From an uncultured Spirochaetales bacterium (lineage in GTDB: Bacteria > Spirochaetota > Spirochaetia > DTKZ01), in contig CALKLC010000123.1 of assembly GCA_937991975.1 (NCBI GenBank), forward strand, positions 1 to 55,114: a stretch of DNA of 55,114 nt, written 5' to 3'. Shown here one piece after another: positions 39,614 to 47,702 of the stretch (position 1 is the first letter of the stretch; every line of letters starts with the position of its first letter). The notes under the pieces were generated by a model, which was given only the letters and a program-made list of their open reading frames with translations, was not told the DNA's origin and ran no database searches. A program made the position numbers and the translations under genes.

Positions 39614-41521
39614 ATGAAGGATTCTACCATGCAGGACTCCAGGGAAACGGCGGTGGGGAATACCACTGGTTCCAGTGGCAGAGAGAATATCCGGGATACG
39701 ATTGTGGAAAGCCGAAGGGTTCGCCTACAAACGAAGGGTCACGCTCAGGGGTTACCGCTCCCTGAAACACGGACGGCTCCCCTTGTCCCCTTCTCCCCTC
39801 CTCCTCTTCTGATCTGTGAAATCAAGCGGCGCTCCCCCTCGCGGGGAAATATCGATCCCGGCCTGGATCCTGTGCAGAGGGCTCACGAGTATTACCTGGG
39901 CGGTGTGCGTACCTTCTCTATATTGACAGAGGAAGAGTTCTTTGGGGGAAGCCTGTCTGATCTGGTAGCTGTGAAAACTGCCCATCCAGAGGCTACGATC
40001 CTCCGAAAGGATTTCCTTCTCGATAGTGAAGACGTGGATGTCTCCTTCCGGCTTGGTGCAGATGCCATTCTACTCATCGCTTCCGTTCTGGAGAAAGAGA
40101 GACTGGATGCGCTGTATCGTCAGGCTACTGATCTGGGTCTTTCGGTTCTGGTGGAAGTCCACACGAAAGAGGATGTGGAAAAAGTTCGATCCCTCAGGCC
40201 CGAGTGGGTGGGAATCAATGCGCGGAACCTCGAAACCTTTCGTACGGATCTTCTCCATCCCCTGCGGGTGCGGGGGTGGATCGATTGGAGCGCGAAGGTA
40301 GTGTTCGAATCGGGAGTGCAGTCTCCTTCGGACGGGTGGTTCGTGGGAAGTGCCGGATTCGAGGGGCTCCTTGTGGGGGAATCGGTGGTACGAAACCCAT
40401 CCTCTGTACCAAAGTTACGGCTATCCTACGAGGAAGGGTATGAAATGGCCTGCAGTATACGGGGAAAGCGAAAACAGGGAGACGCCCTTTTAGAAGAGCC
40501 TACCCAGGAGAAAGGGAGTAACCTTCCTGCACCCGATAGCTTGAACGGTTCTACGCGGCAAGATTTCGGCCAGTCTAAACTGGAAGGCCCATTCCTGGAA
40601 CCGCGCAAAGACACAGGACAGAACAGTTCGGTTGGCTTTGATCCGTCTGACAGGAAAGGTTCGAATCGACAGGCACAGTTCTGGACCCGGGTAGCAGAGG
40701 CGTTGGGAAAAGCCGGGGCGTCTGTATTAGCTGGTTCGCCTCAAAAGGCCGAACCCCAACAGCCCGAGCCGAACAAAGATGCAATGCAGGAGATGCCGCC
40801 TAAAAGAGAACGCATACAGCCGCCGCAGGAAAATCTTCGGATAGAGCAGCATGTAAGGCGGCCTCTTGTGAAAGTGTGCGGAATCACGAACTCCACCGAT
40901 GCCTACCTGGCAGTGGAAGCTGGAGCTGATCTACTCGGGTTCATCTTTGCCCCCTCCCCTCGGCAGGTACATCCTACCTTTATCCGGGAGCTACGGGGCC
41001 TTCCGGTGCTGAAAGTGGGGGTCGTGGTGGCCAGGGAAGTAGGGGAAACGGCGAATCGAGCCCGGCTGGCTGAATTATTTGATCTTATACAGGGTGGGTA
41101 CCTCGATGCGCTCCAGGTGCATGGAACGGAGGGCGACGGATCTTTTTTGCAAGGATTGAGAAGCAGGGGGATTCCCTATTACACTGTGTGGAATCCCAAA
41201 TCCCCGCAGGACCTAAAGACCGTGCTGGAGAAGGCTCAAAGTCCCCGTTTCCTGGTTGACGCCTCGAAAGAAGGGATGTATGGAGGCACGGGGGTTCGAG
41301 TTCCCGATGAAGTGCTTCAGGAATTCCTGGAACGGGCAGTTCCCCTCTGGCTCGCGGGGGGCCTACGACCTGAGTCGATCCGTGAAGTGGTAAAAAAGTG
41401 GAATCCGGAACTGGTGGATGTTTCCAGCGGGTTAGAAGCGTTTCCAGGGAAGAAGGATCCGGAAAAAATTCGAAAATTTTTCAAGGAGATACAGGATGCA
41501 TGTGCAGCCGTCGGCGGATAG
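39614..41521 (+). CDS. trpCF: Fused indole-3-glycerol-phosphate synthase and phosphoribosylanthranilate isomerase
   Basis: 635 residues from ATG 39614, six bases after AGGAGG; the track's 39476 start lies inside trpGD. A polar N-terminal stretch (about 1-55) precedes TrpC (about 58-282): 'LICEIKRRSPSRGNIDP', 'TILRKDFLLDSEDV', 'VGINARNLETF' and 'VVFESGVQSPSD'. TrpF (about 416-635) shows 'LVKVCGITNSTDAYLAVEAG' and 'FLVDASKEGMYGGTG'. Both active-site Cys and Lys/Glu residues appear present. The domains are joined by about 130 residues rich in Gln, Glu, Pro, Ser, Gly and Asn, much longer than in E. coli TrpCF (about 450 residues in all). It catalyses two consecutive steps of tryptophan synthesis. 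Confidence 0.94.
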   Translation: MKDSTMQDSRETAVGNTTGSSGRENIRDTIVESRRVRLQTKGHAQGLPLPETRTAPLVPFSPPPLLICEIKRRSPSRGNIDPGLDPVQRAHEYYLGGVRTFSILTEEEFFGGSLSDLVAVKTAHPEATILRKDFLLDSEDVDVSFRLGADAILLIASVLEKERLDALYRQATDLGLSVLVEVHTKEDVEKVRSLRPEWVGINARNLETFRTDLLHPLRVRGWIDWSAKVVFESGVQSPSDGWFVGSAGFEGLLVGESVVRNPSSVPKLRLSYEEGYEMACSIRGKRKQGDALLEEPTQEKGSNLPAPDSLNGSTRQDFGQSKLEGPFLEPRKDTGQNSSVGFDPSDRKGSNRQAQFWTRVAEALGKAGASVLAGSPQKAEPQQPEPNKDAMQEMPPKRERIQPPQENLRIEQHVRRPLVKVCGITNSTDAYLAVEAGADLLGFIFAPSPRQVHPTFIRELRGLPVLKVGVVVAREVGETANRARLAELFDLIQGGYLDALQVHGTEGDGSFLQGLRSRGIPYYTVWNPKSPQDLKTVLEKAQSPRFLVDASKEGMYGGTGVRVPDEVLQEFLERAVPLWLAGGLRPESIREVVKKWNPELVDVSSGLEAFPGKKDPEKIRKFFKEIQDACAAVGG

Positions 41522-42836
41522 AGATTCGACCCAAAGAATGATGGAAGGCAAACACAGAATCACAGGGTTCTTCGGCTCCTTTGGGGGGCGGTATGTGGCA
41601 GAAGTGTTACGGAAACCGCTGGACGAATTGGAGGAAGCCTTCATCACCATCGTCCCCTCCAGGGAGTTCCAGGAAGAGTACCAGGGAAAACTCAGGACCT
41701 TCGTGGGAAGACCCACCCCCCTTTACTACGCGGAGAACACCACCCGTCTCCTGGGCGGGGGAAGATTGTACATCAAGCTGGAAGGCCTCGCTGCCACAGG
41801 CGCCCATAAAATCAACAATGCCCTGGGTCAGGGGCTTCTGGCGAAACGGATGGGGAAGAAACGGGTGATTGCGGAGACTGGAGCGGGCCAGCATGGAGTG
41901 GCAGTGGCAGCCGTTTGCGCCCATCTTGGGATCCCTTGCAGGGTGTATATGGGTGAGGTGGATATGATGCGGCAAAAGCCCAACGTGTTCTGGATGGAAC
42001 GGTACGGAGCCGAGGTGGTTGGCGTATCTTCCGGCTCCCGTACCCTGAAAGACGCAGTGAACGAAGCGTTGAGGGATTGGGCCTCCCATCCGGATGACAC
42101 CTTCTATATTCTGGGGAGCGCGCTGGGCCCTTCCCCGTATCCGGATATGGTGCGGACCTTTCAGTCTGTGATCGGAAAAGAAACGAAGGAACAGCTGGCT
42201 GCATTAGGTCTCGAGCCTGCGGCTCTTATCGCCTGTGTGGGGGGAGGATCCAATGCGATCGGGTTCTTTTCTCCCTATGTATATCCTGGCAATTCCCCGT
42301 ATGAAACGGATGAGCAGGGAGCATCGCGCCCCGAAGGCGAAAAGGCGCCCCTACTGATCGGTGTGGAGGCTGGAGGGATGGGTTCGGGGATCGGACAACA
42401 TGCTGCCCGGATGACGGGAGAAGGAAAGGTGGGTATCGTACAGGGGTACAAGAGCCGATTCCTCCTGGATGAGGATGGGCAGGTACTTCCGACCCATTCA
42501 GTCTCCGCGGGTCTGGATTATCCGGGGATTGGGCCTGAGCTTGCCCATCTTGGCGAAGTGGGGAGGATCGAGTTCACCACGGCGACGGACAAAGAAGCGA
42601 TGGAGGCGATGGATTTCTTTGCCCGTACCGAGGGGGTCCTCTTTGCGCTGGAATCTGCCCATGGGGGAGCGGCGGCTATTCGCTTGTTACCCACCTTTCC
42701 CCGGGAGGCGGTAGTGGTGGTGAACATGTCGGGAAGGGGGGATAAGGATCTATTCATTACCGCAAAGGAGCTGGATCGGGAACGGTGGAAGGAGTTCCTG
42801 TTACGGGAGGCAGCCTCCCTGGGAGGATCCCTATGA
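41496..42836 (+). CDS. trpB: Tryptophan synthase beta chain
   Basis: 446 residues, slightly longer than usual because of the N-terminal 'MHVQPSADRDSTQR'. AAGGAG eight bases upstream supports ATG 41496, inside the end of trpCF (26-base overlap), whereas ATG 41538 and 41541 have no ribosome-binding site. The PLP lysine is in 'ATGAHKINNALGQ' near 96, the phosphate loop is 'GGGSNAIGFF', and 'AETGAGQHG' is present. It condenses indole and serine to tryptophan. A 60-residue region near 270-290 holds extra charged residues, 'DEQGASRPEGEKAPLLIG', compared with the common TrpB1 form. The overlap suggests translational coupling with trpCF. Confidence 0.96.
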   Translation: MHVQPSADRDSTQRMMEGKHRITGFFGSFGGRYVAEVLRKPLDELEEAFITIVPSREFQEEYQGKLRTFVGRPTPLYYAENTTRLLGGGRLYIKLEGLAATGAHKINNALGQGLLAKRMGKKRVIAETGAGQHGVAVAAVCAHLGIPCRVYMGEVDMMRQKPNVFWMERYGAEVVGVSSGSRTLKDAVNEALRDWASHPDDTFYILGSALGPSPYPDMVRTFQSVIGKETKEQLAALGLEPAALIACVGGGSNAIGFFSPYVYPGNSPYETDEQGASRPEGEKAPLLIGVEAGGMGSGIGQHAARMTGEGKVGIVQGYKSRFLLDEDGQVLPTHSVSAGLDYPGIGPELAHLGEVGRIEFTTATDKEAMEAMDFFARTEGVLFALESAHGGAAAIRLLPTFPREAVVVVNMSGRGDKDLFITAKELDRERWKEFLLREAASLGGSL

Positions 42837-42900
42837 AGGCTGATATCCCTACCGGCATTGCTCGCGCAATCCACTCCTGCACTTCTTTAGGAGGATCCGT

Positions 42901-43701
42901 ATGACTGCTGATTCCCCAAAAAAGCTCATGTGTCATCTGGTTGCCGGGTATCCCACGATGGAACTCTCCTTTCAGGCAGCTCTTGGGATGGTGGAAGGGG
43001 GGGCTTCGTACCTGGAGGTGCAGTTTCCCTTTTCGGATCCCACCGCAGATGGTCCCCGAATCCAGGAGGCCTGTGTTCAGGCTCTGGAGGGAGGTTTTAC
43101 CCTCGAGAAAGGCTTTCAGTTGGTGGGAAACCTTGCCCAGACTTTCCCAACCGTACCCCTCTTTATCATGAGTTACGCTTCTCTGTTGTATCGACGGGGG
43201 ATCCCCTGGTTCCTGGATCAGGCTCAGGAAGCAGGGGCAAAAGGGTTGATCGTTCCGGATCTTCCCTTTGATCAGGATGAGGGGTATTACCAGGCTGCAT
43301 GGGATCGGGGGTTACATCCTGTTTCGGTAGTGGTTCCCACGATGGATCCAGGGCGGCTGGATCAGCTTTTGTCTTTTTTACGCGGCCATGGGGAACCCTA
43401 CGTGTATGTAGCTCTCCGAACGGGGATTACGGGAGACCCTACCAGGCTTTCAGACGAAAATCTTTCGTTTTTGAAATCCCTGGCGACGAAGGGTCTCAAG
43501 CTGGTTGCCGGTTTCGGGATTTCTTCCCGCGAGCAGGTAGAAGCGTTGAGCCCTTACGTAGAGGCGGTAGTGGTGGGGAGTTACCTGGTTGGGATTATCC
43601 GGGAAGCCGCATTCCCATCAAAGAGTTCAGAGGGTGGGAAAGATGCCCTGGTGAAAAGAGCAGTGGCCGCGGCAGTATCGGGCTTGATCCAATCGAGGTG
43701 A
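42901..43701 (+). CDS. trpA: Tryptophan synthase alpha chain
   Basis: 266 residues. The catalytic Glu and Asp are in 'YLEVQFPFSDPTADGP' near 36-51, with 'VPDLPFDQDEGY' near 119 and 'VAGFGISSREQVEAL' near 203. It cleaves indole-3-glycerol phosphate and channels indole to TrpB. AGGAGG lies seven bases before the ATG. It is the last gene of the operon. Just beyond the stop (43708-43718) the sequence GCCACAATTTT repeats eleven bases of the 20-bp palindrome found elsewhere, but no standard terminator is seen. Confidence 0.95.
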   Translation: MTADSPKKLMCHLVAGYPTMELSFQAALGMVEGGASYLEVQFPFSDPTADGPRIQEACVQALEGGFTLEKGFQLVGNLAQTFPTVPLFIMSYASLLYRRGIPWFLDQAQEAGAKGLIVPDLPFDQDEGYYQAAWDRGLHPVSVVVPTMDPGRLDQLLSFLRGHGEPYVYVALRTGITGDPTRLSDENLSFLKSLATKGLKLVAGFGISSREQVEALSPYVEAVVVGSYLVGIIREAAFPSKSSEGGKDALVKRAVAAAVSGLIQSR

Positions 43702-43750
43702 TACTGCCACAATTTTCCCACCACTAAAGCACCGCTTAATAATTTTTTGC

Positions 43751-44125
43751 CTATTCCTTTTTCTTAATGGAAGCCTTTACTGAAGAGCCCAACTGCCGAA
43801 GAGCGCTGGTGTCTCCCTTGATTTTTCCTAACGGAACTCCCGGAGAAGCCATTCGGGGGCGAGAATCGGAACTGGCCGGGGTAGGGCCAAAGAAGATACA
43901 GAAGGCGTTTCCCGGCGGCCAGAAGGCGATTTCACCCACCTCGTACAGGTCCCGAAGAGTGGAATCTTCCTTTACAGGAGCACCGCAGGAGCCATAGAAC
44001 TCGTCTCCCCACCGGGACATCCGGATTTCCTGAGGGAGACTATTGTAAAAGGCCTTAGGTCCGTTTCCTTCGTACAGATCGGCTTCGTAGGTCTGGTTCC
44101 CGATCTGAATGGTAATGGTAGGCAT
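43751..44125 (-). CDS. Cyclophilin-like fold protein (TM1367/DUF369-type)
   Basis: 124 residues. The family core is clear in 'RMSRWGDEFYGSCGAPVKE' near 36-54 and 'GEIAFWPPGNAFCIFFGPTP' near 63-82, as in Thermotoga TM1367, a cyclophilin-like beta barrel without proven isomerase activity. The C-terminal 'SPGVPLGKIKGD' also fits. It is cytoplasmic, having no signal peptide. GGAGG lies before ATG 44125. It stands between the convergent trp operon and the tRNA-Leu gene on the same strand, and may be read from the tRNA promoter. Confidence 0.8.
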   Translation of the reverse strand: MPTITIQIGNQTYEADLYEGNGPKAFYNSLPQEIRMSRWGDEFYGSCGAPVKEDSTLRDLYEVGEIAFWPPGNAFCIFFGPTPASSDSRPRMASPGVPLGKIKGDTSALRQLGSSVKASIKKKE

Positions 44126-44154
44126 GGTTTCCTCCTGCTGGGTATTCCGGAAAG

Positions 44155-44238
44155 TGCCGACGATCGGACTCGAACCGATACACCCTTGCGGGCGGCAGAT
44201 TTTGAGTCTGCTGCGTCTACCAATTTCGCCACGTCGGC
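44155..44238 (-). tRNA. tRNA-Leu (anticodon CAA)
   Basis: An 84-base class-II tRNA. The acceptor stem GCCGACG/CGTCGGC is perfect and the discriminator is A. The anticodon stem GCAGA/TCTGC encloses loop CTCAAAA, so the anticodon is CAA, reading UUG. A long variable arm and T arm ATCGG-TTCGAGT-CCGAT are present. CCA is not encoded. A near-consensus promoter lies upstream. Confidence 0.96.
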
Positions 44239-44257
44239 AAAGGTTCGACGGAAATAA

Positions 44258-44286
44258 AGAATATCTACCTTTCCGTAGACTGTCAA
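44258..44286 (-). promoter_or_regulatory. Promoter of tRNA-Leu
   Basis: Minus strand TTGACA (44286-44281), 17 bases, TATTCT (44263-44258), 19 bases before the tRNA 5' end. Confidence 0.75.
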
Positions 44287-44320
44287 TAAACCTGTCGATA
44301 TATTAAACTAGAGAAAAAGG

Positions 44321-44755
44321 ATGAGTAGAACCAGAAGAATCGGGGCACTGCTCTTCGCTATTCTTACTATGGGGGGCTGGTGGGCGTCGGGTTTAGAGCA
44401 GTATGAGGAGGTGCAAGTGGAGAACCGGACAGGGTATCCCCTGGTCAAGCTATACATAGCTCCGAGCTCCAGACCCGCGTGGGGAAGGAACCTTCTCGAA
44501 AGAGAGATCCTTCGGGATACTGAATCCAGGCAGGTACACGTTTCCGCGCTATCCGAAGGAGAGCGGTTCTTCGATATCCTGGGAGTGGATACGGATGGGG
44601 ATCGGTACCTTCGATCCGGAGCTGATTTAACAAAGGGTTTGCCCATAGTACTGACGTTCAGAGATTTTCTCGAGCCCAGCAAGGAAAGTGGATGTTGGGA
44701 AGAGTATTTTGAGGAGTATGGCAATGAAGGCGTTCAAAATTCGGGACAGAAATAG
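44321..44755 (+). CDS. Small exported protein, function unknown
   Basis: 144 residues. An N-terminal hydrophobic segment (about 7-24) ending 'GGWWASG' looks like a signal peptide. The mature part opens 'VQVENRTGYPLVKLYIAPSS', then 'AWGRNLLE', a pattern I have seen in exported proteins of several bacteria; no catalytic motif is evident. AAAAGG lies directly before the ATG, closer than ideal. It diverges from the tRNA gene, and its last 32 bases overlap the next small ORF. Confidence 0.65.
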   Translation: MSRTRRIGALLFAILTMGGWWASGLEQYEEVQVENRTGYPLVKLYIAPSSRPAWGRNLLEREILRDTESRQVHVSALSEGERFFDILGVDTDGDRYLRSGADLTKGLPIVLTFRDFLEPSKESGCWEEYFEEYGNEGVQNSGQK

Positions 44756-44945
44756 GCCGTTAGCCCAACTACCGATTGGGGAATTCCTACAAAAGGTAGA
44801 AGCGCTTGATCCGACAACCGCGAAAAAAGTGCTCCAACTCCAGAAGAAGCACCCTTCCAGAACCTTTGGGCAGATTGCCCTGGAAAAAGGGTATGTGAAA
44901 GACGAGCTCGCTCGCAAGTACCTCTCTTCCAAAGGATTCTTTTGA
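44724..44945 (+). CDS. Small basic protein with MshEN/GspE-N-like C-terminus
   Basis: 73 residues from ATG 44724, seven bases after GAGGAG; the track start at 44688 is less likely. The end 'FGQIALEKGYVKDELARKYL' resembles the N-terminal domains of type II secretion ATPases, in which 'LGEILVEKGYI' motifs fold as a small helical unit. By itself the function is unknown. It overlaps the previous gene by 32 bases, and the radical-SAM gene starts nine bases after its stop, so the three are probably co-transcribed. Confidence 0.6.
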   Translation: MKAFKIRDRNRPLAQLPIGEFLQKVEALDPTTAKKVLQLQKKHPSRTFGQIALEKGYVKDELARKYLSSKGFF

Positions 44946-44954
44946 TTTGATTAT

Positions 44955-45917
44955 ATGGATCAATATCATCGTTGTGTGCTCTGTAACCGTTCCTGTGGGG
45001 TAAACCGGTCAGAAGGCAGTCGAGGGTTCTGTGAAGAAGGGTCAACCCTCCGGGTGGCATGGGCAGGGATCCACCGGGGAGAAGAGCCGGTGCTCTGCGG
45101 TCCCGGCGGATCGGGGACCATCTTCTTTACGGGATGCACCTTGAAGTGTTTTTTTTGCCAGAATTATCAACTCAGCCGGGACGGGATGGGTAGGGAAATA
45201 ACGATTGAAACTTTTGCCTCCCTCTGCCTAAGGCTCCAGGATGCAGGTGTGGAAAACATCAACCTGGTGACCGGTACACAGTGGATCCCTTCCATTGTAG
45301 AGGGGCTTTCCAGGGCAAAGGATTCCGGTTTGCGGATCCCTGTACTGTGGAACTCTTCGGGATTCGAGAATGACCTTGCCCTATCCCTTCTCGAACCCTT
45401 GATCGACGTGTATCTTCCGGATCTAAAGACCCTGGATGCTGATTTTTCCAAGGAACTATTTGGCACACCTCGGTATCCTGAAACAGCCACAAAGGCGATT
45501 TTGCGAATGGTAGAGACGCGGCCGCCTCGGTTCGAAGAGGATCGGATGGTGCAGGGAGTCATCGTGAGGCACCTGGTTTTGCCCGGTTTTCTGGAGAATA
45601 CGAGGGAAGTGCTAAAGTGGTTTTCCCGGCATCTGCGGTACCGGGCAATCCTTTCCCTCATGTTCCAGTATACTCCTCTGCCGGCCGGTGTATTTCCGCA
45701 GGCCAAAGTAAGAGCCTCTTCATCGGTCGAGTGGGGTCGAGGAATTTCCGAAGCTGAATACCATTCGGTATTGGACTACCTGGAAGAGTTCGGAATCCGG
45801 GATGGGTTCGTGCAGGAATACGCACCAGTAGAAAATCTATTGCCCGATTTTTCCCGGCCCGATGCTTTTCCCAAAAATCTCGCCACCCCCCTCTGGTCCT
45901 GGGCGGAATCGGGATAG
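44955..45917 (+). CDS. PflX-like radical SAM protein (COG1313-type)
   Basis: 320 residues. An N-terminal cysteine motif 'CVLCNRSCGVNRSEGSRGFC' precedes 'GSGTIFFTGCTLKCFFCQNY', the CxxxCxxC cluster-binding motif with its flanks. This is the arrangement of the PflX group, related to the pyruvate formate-lyase activating enzyme but with an unproven target. 'VYLPDLKTLD' near 155 and 'PVENLLPDFS' near the end also fit. The gene has no evident Shine-Dalgarno; its start lies nine bases after the upstream stop, so translation may be coupled. About 210 bases between it and the convergent pyrH hold no recognisable gene. Confidence 0.85.
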   Translation: MDQYHRCVLCNRSCGVNRSEGSRGFCEEGSTLRVAWAGIHRGEEPVLCGPGGSGTIFFTGCTLKCFFCQNYQLSRDGMGREITIETFASLCLRLQDAGVENINLVTGTQWIPSIVEGLSRAKDSGLRIPVLWNSSGFENDLALSLLEPLIDVYLPDLKTLDADFSKELFGTPRYPETATKAILRMVETRPPRFEEDRMVQGVIVRHLVLPGFLENTREVLKWFSRHLRYRAILSLMFQYTPLPAGVFPQAKVRASSSVEWGRGISEAEYHSVLDYLEEFGIRDGFVQEYAPVENLLPDFSRPDAFPKNLATPLWSWAESG

Positions 45918-46126
45918 GCTAACACGTACTGCCTGCCCCGCAAATCCTATCATAATGCATCACCAACCTGCACGTTTCGGTTCGTCACCCTTCTCGGTTA
46001 AACAAGTTTCACGGCTTCTAGGGGGTTTGAGGAAGCCCGGCAGGGAGAATCGTTAAAGTGCGGTGCCTTGGATTCGATGAAGTACGGGACATCAGATGTG
46101 TGGGACCGTTGTGTGTCAGCCTTCCG

Positions 46127-46816
46127 CTAATCCGGGCCTATGGTGGTACCGTTAAAAGGCCTGTCTTCCAGCAGGTTCTTCAGATTAGGAAGGTCGGTTC
46201 CCGATGCAACGATCACCTTCAGGTGCAACTCCTGTGCTTTTTGAGCCGCAATGGGGTCGAAGGGTGCATGGGAACCTGGAAGCCAGGTGTCCCCCACGAG
46301 AGATCGAAAGGCAGCCCAACTGAGCCTGGGAATAGGTTGGGCGGAAGGATCCTTTTTCGGGTCTGCCGTATACACCTGATCGATATTGGAGAGATTGATT
46401 ACCGTATCTGACTGAAAAGCTTCTGCCAGGAGTACGGCGTCGTAGTCGGATGAACAGCCTGGTTTCCATCCGGCTGCAATGAGGATGGATCCTTCGAAGG
46501 AATGGACCGAAGTGGGATCTGTAACAAGGCTGTTTGGACATTCGTTACGAAAGATCCCTCGAAGGAGTTCCCCATTCAACCGGGTGGCAGCAATGCCGAT
46601 CCAGTCCTGAGACTCGTTGTCCGGGGAATTCACAATAGCCCTGTACGCTTCCTGGTATTCCCGGGCAGGCCTGCCGCCCCCCACAATGAACACAAGTTTC
46701 CTATCGGGGCGGTCGTGAAGGTGGGATCGTACCAGGGCTGCCAACTGTTTTAAATACTCTACATTTATGGAATTAGGGACTACGATGGAGCCCCCTAGAG
46801 AGATGATTTTTACCAT
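46127..46816 (-). CDS. pyrH: UMP kinase, archaeal-type
   Basis: 229 residues from ATG 46816; the track's first 18 residues precede the -10 box and are not family-like. The amino-acid-kinase fold is seen in 'VKIISLGGSIVVPN', 'FIVGGGRPAREYQEAYR', 'SDYDAVLLAE' and 'NLSNIDQVYTADPKKDPSA'. The sequence looks closer to archaeal UMP kinases than to the common bacterial PyrH. It phosphorylates UMP to UDP, upstream of CTP synthase. The -10 TATACT ends seven bases before the ATG, with no Shine-Dalgarno. Confidence 0.87.
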   Translation of the reverse strand: MVKIISLGGSIVVPNSINVEYLKQLAALVRSHLHDRPDRKLVFIVGGGRPAREYQEAYRAIVNSPDNESQDWIGIAATRLNGELLRGIFRNECPNSLVTDPTSVHSFEGSILIAAGWKPGCSSDYDAVLLAEAFQSDTVINLSNIDQVYTADPKKDPSAQPIPRLSWAAFRSLVGDTWLPGSHAPFDPIAAQKAQELHLKVIVASGTDLPNLKNLLEDRPFNGTTIGPD

Positions 46817-46823
46817 GGGGCCG

Positions 46824-46852
46824 AGTATAGCAGAAGCTTGGAGGATAGGGAA
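46824..46852 (-). promoter_or_regulatory. Promoter of pyrH, leaderless type
   Basis: Minus strand TATACT (46829-46824), seven bases from ATG. The -35 is weak: TTCCCT (46852-46847) at 17 bases. Confidence 0.4.
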
Positions 46853-46854
46853 CC

Positions 46855-46886
46855 TTGTTACCTTCCCCAATTTTTCTTAGTATATT
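46855..46886 (+). promoter_or_regulatory. Promoter region of UVR-motif gene, leaderless type
   Basis: TTGTTA (46855-46860), with -10 choices TAGTAT (46878-46883, 17 bases) or TATATT (46881-46886). The latter ends seven bases before ATG 46894. No Shine-Dalgarno sequence. Confidence 0.45.
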
Positions 46887-46893
46887 TATGCAT

Positions 46894-47637
46894 ATGAATC
46901 CCGACATTACGGAACTTTTGGAAGAATGGCCGTACGATCCAGAGTCCTCGGTGCGGATCATTTCGGCCAACGATGGAAGGAACGTCCTGCAAGTGCGGTT
47001 GCCGTTAGGGATCGAACAGTATGAGCTGGACGGCCGTCCCGATGGGATCAAACCCCATGGGCAAAAGACCTACCTCGATTTCATCGAATCGAGATTGCAG
47101 GAGTTCGTTCGAGAGCACCGAACCGATACGGGATTCATCGTTTCCCATGAAGAGTTCCAGAAACTCCATGAGGAAGGAACCCTGTTCTACTACCGGTACC
47201 TGTTGCTCTTCCAGATCAACGATTTCGAGCGTGTCCTTCGGGATACTTCCCATAATCTGCGGATTTGTGCGTTAGTGGAAAAGTACGTGCAGAGCCAGGA
47301 GGATAAAAGCACCCTTCTCCAGTATAAGCCTTACATCCTTCGGATGAATGCGCTGGCCCGTTCCATGCTTCTCATCCAGCGGCGGGAGGAAGAGCGCGCC
47401 AGAGAGGTGCTCTCCGATACGATCGAACAGATCCGCTCCCTCCCGGAAGTGGACTCTCCCACATTCCAATTTGAAAAGATTCGTTCCATCAACTATTTGA
47501 CCTCTACCCTGAAACAGTTAATGGGAGACTGGGAGGATACGGTGGAACGCTTGAAGAAAGAACTGGAAAAAGCCGTAAAAGAGGAAAATTACGAACTGGC
47601 AGCCAGGTTGAGGGACCAGATCAGGGAGCTGGAATAA
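46894..47637 (+). CDS. UVR-motif (UvrB/UvrC motif) protein
   Basis: 247 residues from ATG 46894, chosen by the promoter; ATG 46888 is an alternative, and the track's start lies upstream of the promoter. The C-terminus, 'LKKELEKAVKEENYELAARL' and on, is a clear UVR motif, a helical hairpin that mediates protein contacts in UvrB, UvrC and ClpC/McsA. The rest (about 1-210) is charged and mostly helical, without enzyme motifs; 'LDFIESRLQEFVREHRTD' near 57 may be a coiled-coil. It could be an adaptor for Clp proteolysis or a stress protein, which is inference. Confidence 0.75.
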   Translation: MNPDITELLEEWPYDPESSVRIISANDGRNVLQVRLPLGIEQYELDGRPDGIKPHGQKTYLDFIESRLQEFVREHRTDTGFIVSHEEFQKLHEEGTLFYYRYLLLFQINDFERVLRDTSHNLRICALVEKYVQSQEDKSTLLQYKPYILRMNALARSMLLIQRREEERAREVLSDTIEQIRSLPEVDSPTFQFEKIRSINYLTSTLKQLMGDWEDTVERLKKELEKAVKEENYELAARLRDQIRELE

Positions 47638-47654
47638 CCCTTGCAACTGCGAAC

Positions 47655-47682
47655 TTGACAAATACTTCCCTTTCAGTATGAT
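47655..47682 (+). promoter_or_regulatory. Promoter candidate of lolA-like gene
   Basis: TTGACA, 16 bases, TATGAT, leaving about 20 bases to GTG 47703, which has a weak TAGG. Confidence 0.5.
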
Positions 47683-47702
47683 GATCGTAGTAGGTTCCAA
47701 CG

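Noticed and set aside
44937-44957. Leaderless promoter for the PflX-like gene
   Set aside because: The sequence before ATG 44955 is AT-rich, but no -35/-10 pair at 16-18 bases was found; translational coupling is simpler.
45918-46126. RNA gene or small ORF between the PflX-like gene and pyrH
   Set aside because: No conserved fold, terminator or start signal could be recognised; left unannotated.
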